NCBI RefSeq assembly: GCF_021018805.1
Contig: NC_086248.1
Location: 99,471,239 to 99,535,238, forward strand
DNA length: 64,000 nucleotides
Source: Prinia subflava
Taxonomy: Eukaryota; Chordata; Aves; Passeriformes; Cisticolidae
Direction: 5' to 3'
The stretch's first letter is position 1, and each line of letters starts with the position of its first letter. Below, one piece after another: positions 50,439-63,300 of this stretch. The notes below the pieces were generated by a model. That model worked only from the letters and a program-made list of their open reading frames with translations. It had not been told where the DNA came from and did no database searches. The translations under genes were made by a program, and so were the position numbers.

Positions 50439-53053
50439 ACCATGAACCCAAGATTTCACTCCTCAAGGTAGTGGGGGGTAAGCTCAGCTCAGAAGTCATC
50501 TTTTTTGTAAGTGAGGTTAAGATTCTAGGGTTCTTTCAGCCATATATTTTGTTCTGCATGTATCTGCACTGCATTTCATCTGTTACTGCTTGGTCACTCA
50601 GTCCGGCAAGGTCTTCAGGACAGTCTTCACAGACAATTCACCCTTACTACCCTGAATGCTTTTCTTTCATAATTTATCACTGAGTTTCATCAGAAAACTT
50701 TGCCAATCCATTGCCTTCCTTTGCCCTCTACCTCCACCCCATTTCTCCTTCCTTCACCCGTTTCCCAGAGCACTTACAAACGCGTTGGACAGCACAGACC
50801 CAGCACAGCCCAGCTTCCTTGAGAGCTCTCCTAGTGACTTCTCCCCTGTACATGAGCTGACCTTTTACTGCTACCTGTGTTTCCTGTCCCTTAATCTAGC
50901 AATAATTCAAACAGGGAGGTTTGTTCTTGTGCAACTGCAACTTAGTTTCCATAAAAGCTGGTGGAGTGGGACTCTGTTAAAAGTCATTAGGAAGGTAGAC
51001 AATATCAGCCCTGTCCAGGTACTTGTTCTCCCCTTCAAATACTTCACACAGGAGCCTGGGAATTGGTAGTAATGAAGCCTGATGATGAAGTCATCACTGG
51101 GTTGTTCTCCAAAATAGTGTTTCAGATGCTGATCGGTCACTGATGTTTCAGAATGCGATGCACAAAACCTGCCCGTGTGCACAAATCTGCATGCTAACAA
51201 CGCCTTCCTGGTACACAGACGCAAGATGTTGCAATTATTTCACCTCGAGGCAGGCTCTGTCTGAAGGAGGAAATGGAAAGGGGGTCAGGACATTCTGAAA
51301 CTGAAAAACACCCTGCTGAATCTTGATCCCAAGAGAAAGGGAAATCTGGAAAAGCGGCGCTTGCAACCTCAACAAATCTACTAGATCACGATGTCTGGTG
51401 GAAAATAGTAGAATATTTGAATTTTTATATCAAGCACATGGAAATGTTTTAATTGAAGAAAATGTGCTTACATATACTTTTTGTGTTCATACATGAGGTT
51501 TTTATTTATTCTTTCATATAAGAAATTATCTGCAAATGCCTCTAATGTGCCAAAGCACCCATTTCTTAGAGAGCTGCTTTGTTCTGAGTTTCTCAACTAA
51601 CCTTCTGTACTATGGGCAACACTGAGAAACCTGTCTGTGGGGGATTTCTGAGTCAAAGAACTCATAAAAAGCTCAACTGAAAAGCCTAAACATGGTTTCA
51701 TTTCTGTTTGATTCCTTTATTAAAAACCATATCCTGGATGCCCAGCTCCCTACCTTTCTCCTGATGTGCAGTAAAAATTCTGGTTATTTTCCTGGGGAGA
51801 AGTGAAATCATCACTGGAGCCAGATCAGACCTTTCATAGGTCTTTATGAACATATTTCCAAGTTTTCTGTCAATTAATTTCCCTAAAGATAACATTAGAG
51901 ATTTTGATTTCTGCTGACAATTCATACCATACTCTAGTCTAGTGAGAGATTTAGGGAGGGGTATGACTCACTGATATTCTACTCCAGGTTTACACTCCCT
52001 GGTTTCTGTCTGGCACATACAGCCAGCATTTTCCAACAGCAGAGACCAAACCTCCCCAGACCCCAATGTGAGCAGCCAGCAGCAGAAACATGTATCACAC
52101 AGCAGCACACTGCCTTGCACAAAAGCCTTCATATTCATAATGAAGGTTTTTTTCAGAAAATATTTGTTTGTGGTTTTGACTCTTTCTAAAATGAGGATTC
52201 AATTACTGGTGGTTTTTTTTTGGTTTGTTTTTATTTTTCCCTGGGAAGCAACTGTTTTCACTGACAAGTTATAATTTCTCTCACCCTTGCTATCAGAATG
52301 CTTTGCTTCAAATACGGACCTCAGCCTCCCTGCCTTGCTCACATAGGTTCTTTAAAACCATGAGCTGCATGAGTAAGTAAAACAAATTGAAGTCATAAAA
52401 TGGTGTCCATGTCTGGCTGGCGAGTGCCAGTCACTCTATCAGCACCTGCTGTCTGCTCCAATGCAGGTTTTTATTGCGTTTCCCACACATTGCAAGTTTG
52501 GCTTCTGCAGAGTCATCCTCCTGGTCCTGAGTCCTGATGAACTCCCACTCTCCTCTGCACAGCTTGCTCCAGCAGCCCCAAAACCCAGCTCTGCTTCTGT
52601 TGTATGGCTGACAGCAGCTCCATGATTTCTGCTCTGCCTTGTGTATTCAAGCCAGCACTGACTTGCAAGCCTGTGGAATTTTTGTGCCAAGCCACAAATA
52701 CGTATTAGTAAAACGGAGTTTGGTGCTGCTGAATATAGCAGTGGCATTTGTCTCATGTTTGCGGCTTTGATTGGACAAAACTCTGTCAAGGCCTTTCTGA
52801 AATGCATCTGAGGCTGTGCTGAGTGAGATGTGAGCTGGGCTTTGTTGGCTCGGTGTGCTGGGGCACCGCGACAGACGAAAGACACAATTATCTCACATTG
52901 CCAAAGTGATAGCTTTTGCTTATTCCTCAGTGAAAGCATAAGGGCCAACTCCCCAAACCATTGAAGTCAAGGGAAAGATTCCTGTTGTTTCACACAGCTT
53001 TGGATCAAAGCCCCTGTGAAAAGGCACAATTTTTCAGTAGGTTAAAAGGAAAA

Positions 53054-53056
<3 letters not shown>
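50439..53056. other. Intergenic, no gene seen
   Basis: About 2.6 kb. Open frames at 50656-51069 plus and 52439-52948 minus (169 codons) have no recognised motif and lack convincing splice or start context. No repeat family recognised. Confidence 0.6.

Positions 53057-53098
<42 letters not shown>
53057..53098. repeat. Poly-T homopolymer, 42 nt
   Basis: 42 uninterrupted T residues, that is A42 on the minus strand. No polyadenylation signal lies next to it in the minus sense. Length may be inexact in an assembly. Confidence 0.95.
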
Positions 53099-53101
<3 letters not shown>

Positions 53102-56100
53102 CCAGAGAATGAGAGCATGGACAAGCTATTTCTAACCCAGCTATGCTGAAATAAAGAGAATTGAGAAGTTTAGGAAAAATTCAGATGAAGACATTTGGAA
53201 AAATAATTTACTCATCAAAATCCACAGTTTTAGGATGACTGAAACTATTTATGAGTGTGTGGCATATTTGAGAAAAGGGCTGGGCAAAAGAGTAGTGTGG
53301 GGGCATTTATCTACAAAAATTTGTTAGAAAGATAGCATTTCATTTAGAAATGTTGCGTGATGCAATTTAAAAACAATAAAGCAATACTGGCTTGACCCAA
53401 ATGCACTGAAGTAAATGATCCCCTTCCCCCAAATGATCCTTTTGCCTCCTTCCCCGGTCTCCCAGCTTGACCATCAAAGGAAGGCAGGAGTCTGATTGCC
53501 CAGCTGTGAGTGTAAGGAAACGACTCAGGCCCGCAGTCGCTGTCGCCTCGTTTGTGGCTGAGCCAGGGGAGTGAGCCATGAGCACTCCCATTAACTGGCA
53601 GGCTAATCATTTTTTGCTGCTTGTTATGGAGAGAAACGCACACGGATGTCTCTGTCTAATCGGATAAAATTCTGAAAGTGCTGTTTGGTTCCTGTGGCTT
53701 TCATCTTTGGTGCCAGGGTTTTCAGCCCTCAGCGGGAAGAATTAAGGTGCTTCGTTTTCTGGCTCTCCCGAAAGGCAGATTGGTTATTACACCTGGATGC
53801 AAATTGAGCAATCTGCCTTTGTTGAGACAAAGAAAATGAGAACGAGCTTCTCTGTAGGAACAAAAGCTCCCTGAGTTTGGAAGGACTGGCTCTGGATATG
53901 TGTGCAGGGGGCTGGGGGTGTGAGTGTGTGAAAGCAGGTTGCCTCCTCACGGACCAAAGGGCTCTCATCCATCTTTAACCACAGCTCAGCACTCCTCTGG
54001 AATGCTCCTGGCCTGAGTTGAGAATTATCACCTCCTCTAACAGGACCCTTGCTGTGCTGGGTGCTCTCTGCCTCCATCCCTGCTTTGACTCCACATCTGC
54101 CCTTTTGGACACGTTCTGACCAGTTCAGTCCAGTGCCCTTCCTCTATCAGTACCTGCAGCAGATACTGAAGAAAACATTTTTGGGGAAAAATATATAAAT
54201 CAATTACCTACCCAAATTTCAGCCATAAGCAAGGCAGACATATGCCTCTCAATTCTCCAATTTAACACTCTCAGATAAACTTCCTACCATGGATATTTAT
54301 ACCTTCAGCTCTTTCAGCAACCTGCGGTGACAAGGTCTGTGCTTTAATTCTATACTATGTGAAGACAATACTTTCCTCTCTGTGTTTTAAACCCTCTGCC
54401 TAATAATTGTTAGGTGCTCTCTAGTTCCTGGGTTATGAGCAGTAGTTGTTAATCTTTCCAGATTGGCTTTACTATGGTTGAGTACGATTGACAAGCTTAA
54501 CCTGCCACACATGCCTGCTCTGCCATCCTTTGTCCAGGCAGAAGTCTGACGTGTTTCACAGCTCCTTTGCAGGGGCCATTCCCTACCTGGGCACAGCCAT
54601 GAGCCTTGATGCTTCCAGTGCTTCCTCTTTTGGGCAGAAAAAAGGGTAACAGGACTGCATAATGTCCAAGGTATGACCTGGGATGAAGGAATATGGTTTG
54701 GAAAAATTCTGGGATTTTATTCCTCTCATTTCCTTTCCAAATATTATTGCCTTTTTGATTCCTGATGGTAACTGAGATGATATTTTTGGAGAACAATGCA
54801 GAATAATCTTACACAGAATTAGCCAATATCCTGTTGTTTTACATTCATACCTGGATATGTTTTCTCAATATCCATAACTTCATACATCTTATGACAGTAC
54901 TAGCAGCCCGGTACAGCACTGGACTCAGAAATGGCTGCTGAGGTTTGTGTGACCAGTTTTCTCTCAGTGGTTTTGTCAGGAAGTCTAGAGCACACAGACG
55001 GGACAGAGGAGGAAGTGAACACGCAAAGGTGTCTGATACCATCGCTCCCAGACCTGAGAGTGATGGGCACCATAAACCTGTCTGAAAAGTTTCACCACAG
55101 TTAGCAGCATGATATTCAAGATATCTTTTATATGGATTTTTAAATTTTTTTGAGAAATAAGTTTACCTTTTTTCAATTTTGTAAGCAGCCTGAGAAAACG
55201 GTAGAAGTGTATCCATTTCTCTACATAAAATAGCTATCTGTTCAGAAAAAAAATCCTTTAATTTTATGTTAAAATGTTTATGCTAGCTTACAATCACAAT
55301 GAGAAGTTTGATTGAGTACATGAGTATGTTTCCTTCAGGAACAAACATTAAAATGAAAATCAGTTTGTATTCACTCAGCTTTAGATGTGGTGCTCTGAGA
55401 GCAGAATACTGCAGAAACCATTTCTCCAGCATAGTAGTCATCAGCTTCCCTCCTGACCTCACAAGGTAGCTTCATCTGTGGGGCAGAACTAAGGAGGCCT
55501 TTAAGCCAACATTGTACAAAGTGTCAGGTGAATGAAAGGCCAAGATCACATTTTTACTTCTGTGGAAATCCACTGCCAGCGATATCTGAAAGTCTGTTCT
55601 GGTGTGTTGTGTGTGGAACAGGCAGAGTGCATCCAGGGTACATGGAGGAAATCACCTTTAGAAGTGTTTCCTTCTTTTCTTCTTGTGGATAATTCCATCT
55701 TGGACTGGTTTGAGCAATCTAAAATGACTAACCCACGTTGAACTTAACAAGGCAACACTCTGAGGAGCAAACCTGAATTTGACTGATTCTTTGGATAATT
55801 TCGTCTCCGTGACTCCCTGTCCATCTTTGCCAAATGAAATAATGTTCTTTCACCCTATTCAATCTGTGAGAAAATTCAGCTGGAGAGGTGTCAGATCTAG
55901 ATCCAGGGAAGGGCTTGCAGGTTTCAGTGCCTGGCACTGCCACTCCTGTTGGGGATGTCACAGCAAGACAGGCTGAAACTTGGTGTTGCCTAATTTCTGC
56001 CTCCATATGTGTTGGATTAGACTCCACTACAGTGAAATTGCTTCAGTGAAAGAAACCAGGCAAACAGCAACAGCAGTTTCCCTTTGTTGTCTGCTTTGAG

Positions 56101-59100
56101 CATTGGTGTGAGGGGAGAGAGAAGGTCAAATGTTTTTGGGCAGAGAAGAGCTGCATGTGAATCTTGCACACCTTGTGTGGAACCTCTGAGTCCCAAGCTC
56201 TTGTGGAAATGGGGAAATACTCTTCTCTTCTGCCTCTCTTTTGTGAGGATATTGGCCCCGTAAATGTGCTTTAGCCGTCTTCAGGGAAAGCAGGCAGGGG
56301 AATGATGAGTTTGATCCCAGTGGGATCCTAGTGGTGTTTGGGAATGGAGATTCAAAGATTCTCAAAGTTATCAGGACATACATTCCCTCAGAGGATGCCT
56401 TGAGGCCTCAATATATATTTACTGACAGATGTGGAATAATTAAGGTCTGGGAACCTGGGACATCTCCCAGGCAAGGTGGAATCAGTGGGATGATTTTAAA
56501 TATATCCTGGTTTTGTGCTCTGTGAGCCTAAGTCCCCTTGCAGATCAAGGCTTAACATGCAAGCAGAGAGGCCCTGCAGAAGACCCCCAAGGAGTTTAAA
56601 TCCACTAGAAAATATAATGTGTAACTGGGTGCTTAAAGACTATGTCACACAGCAAGGACTAGGATTACATGGATAAATTTAAGTTCAGGTGTGCCTATCT
56701 TTGAATAAAAACATCGTAAATTTTAGCTCTATTGAAAATATTTTTGTGATTGATGCCGGTTTAGAGGCAGTAGATAAAGAAATGTTGCTGGTTTTGAACA
56801 TAAGCAATATTTATTGTAGTGGTTTTCCATGAGTCGAGCTTTTCAGGATAGGATCCTCTGGTTAAACAGCAAACATCACGTTCCCTCATGTTTTCATTAA
56901 ATGTGAGAGTACAATTATATCAGTGAGAATAAGGACAATGCTGTACAAGTTGCCAAGTTAAGAGTATTACAAAAGGCTTTAAAGACAGCAGTACATGGGT
57001 GGGGGGGTGTGGGAGCATGAGGTTTTCTTTGCTCTGGACTGGGAGGCTGTTTTCCAACACTTCCCAGTCCCCTGCTTGCCAGCAGGGACACTCCCAGGGT
57101 GTCAACACGTCTACTGCAAAACACTACCTTGCTTCTGAAGGAGGGGACACTTCAAAGAGGACCAAGAGGAAATATATACCTCTCTCTGCTTGCAGAGAAA
57201 AGGCTCTTTCCCTTTTAAATCTATTAGGCAAATAAGAAAAACTACCATAAAGATAATTTTCCTGGGAAACAGAGTGCTGGAGAAGGGATGTAACATTTTA
57301 AAGCACATCTACTATACCCAAGCTGAGTTGTGTCACCTCTAAATGCCTTGGAATAGCATCCTCTCACCCATCCCATCATCTAATTATAAGTATTAATGGG
57401 ACTTTCCAGAGTGCATCCATGGGGAAATGCACTGCATCTCTCTGTTTGTTTCCTTCACCATGACGCTGCCCGGGCACGCTGTGGGCTTTGTTGGCAACAG
57501 CTCTTCTTCATTTGAGATGTGTAAAGCTATATTTACAGTACAACAGTTTTAATTACCGATACAGAAGTGATAAAAGGGAAGGAAAGAAAGGGATGATCCA
57601 TAATTGCCTATTTTTTGCCTCTGATCAGCAGCAATTCCATCAGTTTCCTCAGAAATGTTCCCCAAAGGAATGAAACGTATATAAATATGTAAGATGAGTT
57701 TTAATTATTGAAAATGCATCAAAAGCAGTATATGTTTCCGTGACTAAAACCTTTCCTGGAGTCACAATAAGGGTCCTACAGAAAAATGGGCCACTAATTA
57801 GTAAAGAAAGTTAATTATGATCATGCATGGCAATATCCATGCTAATGGAGTTGGAACGTGCCAGTGTTAATTTTGTAAGAAAAGGCATTTTAGGACTTGG
57901 GCTGCCACATGAACCTCAAATGAACAAGGATGTACTCCAGGATGTACTAAATCCTCTCTGCTGACCATTGCCCTCAGCACAACAAAGGTAAATCCTGCCC
58001 TATTGCTGTAGTGTGAGATTTAGGACTGGGTTTTAAGGGATATGAAGCACTTCTTGCTCCTGGTGAAGCTGGCATCCAAATGTATCTGCTTTTCTGGTGA
58101 AAACTGGCAGTTCACTGAAGCCAAATCCCTTCCATCTGGAGCAGATGAGAAGTCTCCTGTAATTTTATACAGAAAGGGAAAAAAAGCCCCCAATAGTCCA
58201 ACCTTCCCAAATTATTGTAAGATATGGAGGTGTGTCCACCCTAATTCAGAACAGGAGTGATTTCTTTGAGAACACAAAAACATCTTTAGGTCAGAGAAAT
58301 TGTTTCCCACAGATGTCTACTTATGAATTTATTTCCAGATATAAGGCAATGTTGTGTCTCTGGGTGTTCTGGGAGTGTGGGCTCAAAATGTTCCTTTTTT
58401 TAGCTTTGTTTGCATGAATTTTCCTGGTGTTTTGTAGTTGATTAGTTTAGATTGATGCAATTAGTGTAATTAAGTGTAATTATGACTTTTGGTGCAAATT
58501 CATGTAATCATATATTTACAATGTGTAATTAGGTAATTACAATATGTAATTTGCAATATAAAATGTAGTGTCATTACACAATGCTGATTAAATTTCATAT
58601 TAAAAAAAGATGTCCTGGCACATGGAATGGATGATCTCAAAAGTTCATTCTTTTGGAATATCTTTAGGAAGTCCTTTCCAAATTATCCAACCTCTTCTAT
58701 TTCCATATGGAACCAGAACACTGCAAAAATCTGATTTTATAAAGCAAACATATTTCCTCATCTCACTGTAGCCATCTGAAAAAAATGCTCTTACCCTCCA
58801 CCTACATTTTCCACCCTCTTTTCTAGGTACAGACTTTAAAAGAAAAACAGACAAAAAGAGCTCCAATAAAACATGCCAACAATTTGCAGCAGCAGCAAAA
58901 GAGCAGTAACAAAGAGATTTATGTTTTGGAATTGTAATGATTTGTGCTCTGTTTTATCGAATCCATTTTTCTATGTAATATTTAATCTCCAAGCAGGGCA
59001 TTTAAAATGCAGCAATTAAATGCCTTTATATGTTGATGCATCTCTGAGGACCAAAGATGAAGTAAATGGATTCTGCATGTGGATACTTTGAGGATATCTT

Positions 59101-62100
59101 CTGGGAAATGAAATCTCCATTTCAGCATCAGCAGTAAATATTAACTGAACACCTTCATAGTCCTCTGTGGTGTATTCAGAGACACTGTTCATCCCTGTGG
59201 ACAAGGACTAAAGGAATTCCTGTTGTGTTTGACACATCTTCTCAAGATATTGAGGTTATTGGTCAATGGATGTGATGGTAGAAAGGAAAGTCACTCTCCT
59301 GCTAACCTAGCAAACTATCTGCAGGTCTCAACCTCAGCATGCAAATCCAACTCCTGGGATTTGGCAATATCCCAGCAGGCATTGCCCTTCATCTTTAGGC
59401 CCAAAACACTCTTTAAAAAGATCTGAATCTCACATTAAGGTGTCTTTAAACCATTATACGCCAAAGTTGTAGCAGAAATCTCAATCATCTTAACAAATTA
59501 TTATTGCCTGGACAGTGTCACAGCCCCATTTCTACTGAGCCATGAAACTACAAAGCTCAACATGCCAACTACAAAGCTGCTTGTTCTCTTGGAGAAAATG
59601 TGACTTAATGTTTATTTTGGTCAAGTCACCCCCCTATTCATGCTAAATAATTGAAAAGACAACAAGGTATTATAAAATTTAATTTTAAGTCTGATGCTGC
59701 TGGCTAGAATAGGCACAAGGGGAGATAGTTTCATTCGTGCAATGAAACATCTTTCCCAAAAGTGCAGAAGTTCTGTAGCAAAGGGACAAAGGGTTTCATG
59801 AGCCCAAAAGGGGCTATGAGGTGCTGTTCAGAGTCTTGAGACTTTGGACACAAGCCAGCTTCTGGTGCCAAGCCCTCAGTGTGAGCCAGGGCATACTGGG
59901 GAAATTTTAGTGCATTCTTGCTAAAAAATGATGTGATTCCAAGCAGGCACAAAGCCAGCAGCAGAGCCTGAAGAGGGGCCATGTCATTTGCTGCTCCATG
60001 TTGACAGATTTCCACTGCAATCAACACCTTGGCACAGCCAACACTTTCCGGAGCTCCAGACGAGAGCACTACATCTAACCTGACTACAAATCCTGCTCGA
60101 CTTGCCAAGGAAAATAGGTCTCAAGTTTCCAATAATTGCATTGTGAACCACTCTGAGGAAATACCTTTCTCCACTGCTTTCTAAACAGTGTGGTCTTCTC
60201 TACCCTTGAAACAGAGGATGAGCAGAAGCTAGTCTTGACTTTTATTAGGGCTGAAAGTGAAGTATGAACAGGGCCATAAGCAGAGAACAAGAACTGCTGA
60301 AAAGAGAGGGAAAACTCATCAGCTGAGGCACTCTGCTCCATGAAGCTCTTTGGAAAAACAAGATAATTCACAAAACTCTCATTGAAGCACGAGGAATTTG
60401 TACCACTGGTTTCCATTAATGCCTGTGAAGATTACCCATGAAAATATCCACTGCACAGATGGAAGAGTAGACTGTATAGCTCTGCTATGAAATGAAAGTG
60501 GATGTTACCAAATAAAGGACAGGTTTGTGCATAGATCCTGTAAAAACCATTCTGTGATGTCTGGCTGTGAAGCAAGGTAAAGGGCTAGGTGATGAGAGGA
60601 TTTGGAATACAAATAAATACATGTAATTGAAATAAAGGGAAAAGCACATCTTTTGACAGCAGAAGTACATGCTAAGGCAGGAACTATCAGAACCAGGAAT
60701 TGCTTTTTCAAGATACAATAGAGTCCTTCAAAATGTCTGTCAAGAAAATAATATTATCAGGATGGCTTTATCATTAGAAGAAAAGGAATATTAAAAGACC
60801 TCAGTTAGGTCTGAATAAAAAAGATAAATTTAAAGTAAACTGGCATGGAGTTTATCCATGGTTGGGTTTGCAGTAATAAAGTCAGTCAGGGTATAAGCTG
60901 TGTGATTTACAGGCAGTAAGCTTCTGTAAAATTTACAAACTGCTGTTATAAAATGTCACCTTTTATGATGCATTCCTCTCAGCCTGCATATATAAAGGGC
61001 ACTGCAACAGAAAGAGTGGCAAAGGCAAAGCAGTTTTCTCTCCTACCTAGCCAGCTACCTTTTTTTTTTTTTGCTTTTACAGCAATAGCAGAGATTTATC
61101 ATTTGATGACCCTGCACTAGGTTTTTTGTCATTAGTTTTTCTGTTTGTGTAGATACACTGCTGGCCTTGCCATTGTTAATAGAAATTTAGGGTGGCTTAA
61201 ATGAGAGTTTTTTGTAATAGACTCATGGATGAATAGAGGAAAACTCCTCCCACACCCGTCTGTGTTTATATAAAAGAAGGACTTATGACAGAGTTGGGTA
61301 ATTATCTGTTCTCTCTGCATTGATTTAATTGCTTGGTCTACAGCTCTGCAAAGCTTAGGTGTCATAGGCCAAAACAAACCTTTTTCTTGATGCTCTGAGT
61401 TTCTCCAGAAGCTGACCTTGGGAACTCAGCATCCATTTCCTGCCTGGCTAGTTGAATCTAGAAAACCTCCAAGAAAGCCCCTCAAGGTGCCAAGTCTGTC
61501 TCACGGCTGTGCTGGCAGGGTGACCGGGTATTTTCACCGCATGCTTTGGACAAGCTCAGGTGTCACAGAGAGGGGTAATTTTGGCTGGTATTATCAGGTT
61601 TCTGCTCAGCCTGGCCAGCAGGTATCTGGGCTGATCTCCTCAGCTGGTGATCTGTGGTGACTGAGCTCCTTTGGAGTTACAGCCTAGTCCCTGCTTCATG
61701 GCAGAAACACCCAACACATTCCTTTCATTTTCTCTGTCATCTGAGGGGGTAATTCCTGTCCAGAGTTTCACCTCCAGGTGAAAGCTCAGATATTATTTTG
61801 TTGGGCTCTTTGCAGCCCAGTGTGAGTGACACAGTTACCTCTGACCTAAGGGGAAAGCCCTGATACTCTTCTGTCAGTGCCAACAAAGAAGAAACGCACT
61901 CTGAATTAAGATTTTAACGGGGCTGTATTCTGGAAGTTCAGGAAAATAAATCAATAATGGTGGTGATAAAATTGCAGTTTAATGGTAGCTGTTATAGTAA
62001 AACAATAGTCAATGCACAGCCATTTTACCATCCTATGGCAATGGTTTCTACAGTTTACTCTGACAGATTTATGGTTGCCTTCATTTAATAACTTACTTCT

Positions 62101-62955
62101 CTTTAGCACAGCCACCACTATTGTAAGTTTAAAATAAGCTCTTTTTAATTTTACTGCAAAAAACCCAATTGAGTATATATCTACTGCCTCCCTAGGAAAA
62201 TATTTGAATTTCAAACTGTTCATAAGCAGAAAAACAAATAAATACCATTTAGGAACCACCTCTTTTGAAGGAAATTGGATGAGCCTCATCAAATTCAGCA
62301 GAGAAATGTGTCTGAGAGCATGCAGGATGGAGAGTCCTGTGTCTGTAAACCTGCCAGTAAACTCCAAGAGTGTGCTGTACAACGAGTAACAATCAGCAAA
62401 CGGGTTTTAATTCCTCGTAAAGTTGTATTGCAGTAATTCAGATCTGGAAGTTAGGAGAGTACTGGGATACAGGAGAATCCGGAGTGTCCTGGAAGGAACA
62501 GTTTCATGTTAAGTCTATAAAGAAAATACGGACCAAGCATCATGCCAGTACAACTCCACAGTTTCTGATGCCAGGGAGGACTAGAGTGGGATCATTTTCC
62601 AGCACTGACTTTTGTGGAAATACTATAACTTGAGGTGGATTGAGTCACATGTGAATTAGAGAGCTACACAATCAGGACCTTGTATGCAAAAGGGACAGCG
62701 AATAAATGCAGTAAAATCAAGTGGTATTAAAAAACTAAGAAAAACTAGAAAATCAAAATGGGCAGATGCTGTGGCTTTTAATGAAGACTTTTGAAAAGTT
62801 TTCTGAATGAGAACTTCAGCATTATGTGTTCATCCTGTTGATATCTATAGGAGAAGAGAATACAGGTGACCTTGGCTCTGACAAGTAACAGCTGTGTTAG
62901 TTACCCAATGCAGCCTGGCCCTGAGGAGTCACAGCTATAGCCAGTAAAGGTAAAT
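53099..62955. other. Intergenic, no gene seen
   Basis: About 9.9 kb without a recognisable coding exon. It includes a cluster of TAATTA-type motifs at 58441-58590 and a TATA-like string (tatataaaggg, near 60990) with no gene attached. No FSHR exon is recognised. Confidence 0.55.
58441..58590. promoter_or_regulatory. Cluster of homeodomain-type TAATTA motifs
   Basis: In 150 nt there are about nine TAAT/ATTA cores, five of them in the form gtaatta or gtaattt. Two gtaatta copies lie exactly 10 bp apart (58466, 58476) and two lie 8 bp apart (58525, 58533); the last forms the palindrome gtaattac. AT-rich DNA produces such motifs by chance, so a regulatory role is only a suggestion. Confidence 0.3.
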
Positions 62956-63300
62956 GTGATAGAGGGGAGTGGGTTAGCTGGCGAAGGGAGGGTCTTGAGG
63001 AGAGGGAATTACTGCTATGAGGGCAGTCTGGGTCTGCAGTTAGAGCCTGTTGTTGGAACCTGCAATCAGAGTCTGCAAACTGATCCCTGCAGTCAGAGTT
63101 TAGCAGGAATTAACCAGCAGTCAGAGGCTGCAAGGGAAACCTACAGCAGGAGCTTGCTGCAGCCAGAGTCAGGGAATGGTTGCAGCCAGGATGGCTGAGC
63201 TGTAAAGAGGAATAAACCAGGACCCTTTTCATGCTGTGATGAACAAGAAGTCTGTGTCTTGGCTCACTTCTACCCTCTAACAAGAGGGCTGCTGCAACAG
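62956..63300 (+). mobile_element. Possible degenerate solo LTR of an endogenous retrovirus
   Basis: The block starts with tgtgatag and ends with ctgctgcaaca, as LTRs start with TG and end with CA. It has an AATAAA at about 63210, followed by a segment that reads like a U5 region of avian ERVL-type elements (gtctgtgtcttggctca). It contains a degenerate tandem of about 27 nt at 63035-63170. I see no target-site duplication and no internal viral genes, so the assignment rests on general layout. It could be an unrelated repeat. Confidence 0.3.

Noticed and set aside
52439..52948. Minus-strand frame of 169 codons
   Set aside because: No recognisable domain or start context, and composition is like the surrounding non-coding DNA; treated as a chance frame.
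60985..61020. TATA-like string tatataaaggg as a promoter
   Set aside because: No gene, exon or open frame of note follows, and a similar string in LHCGR intron 2 (near 1470) shows that such strings occur by chance here.
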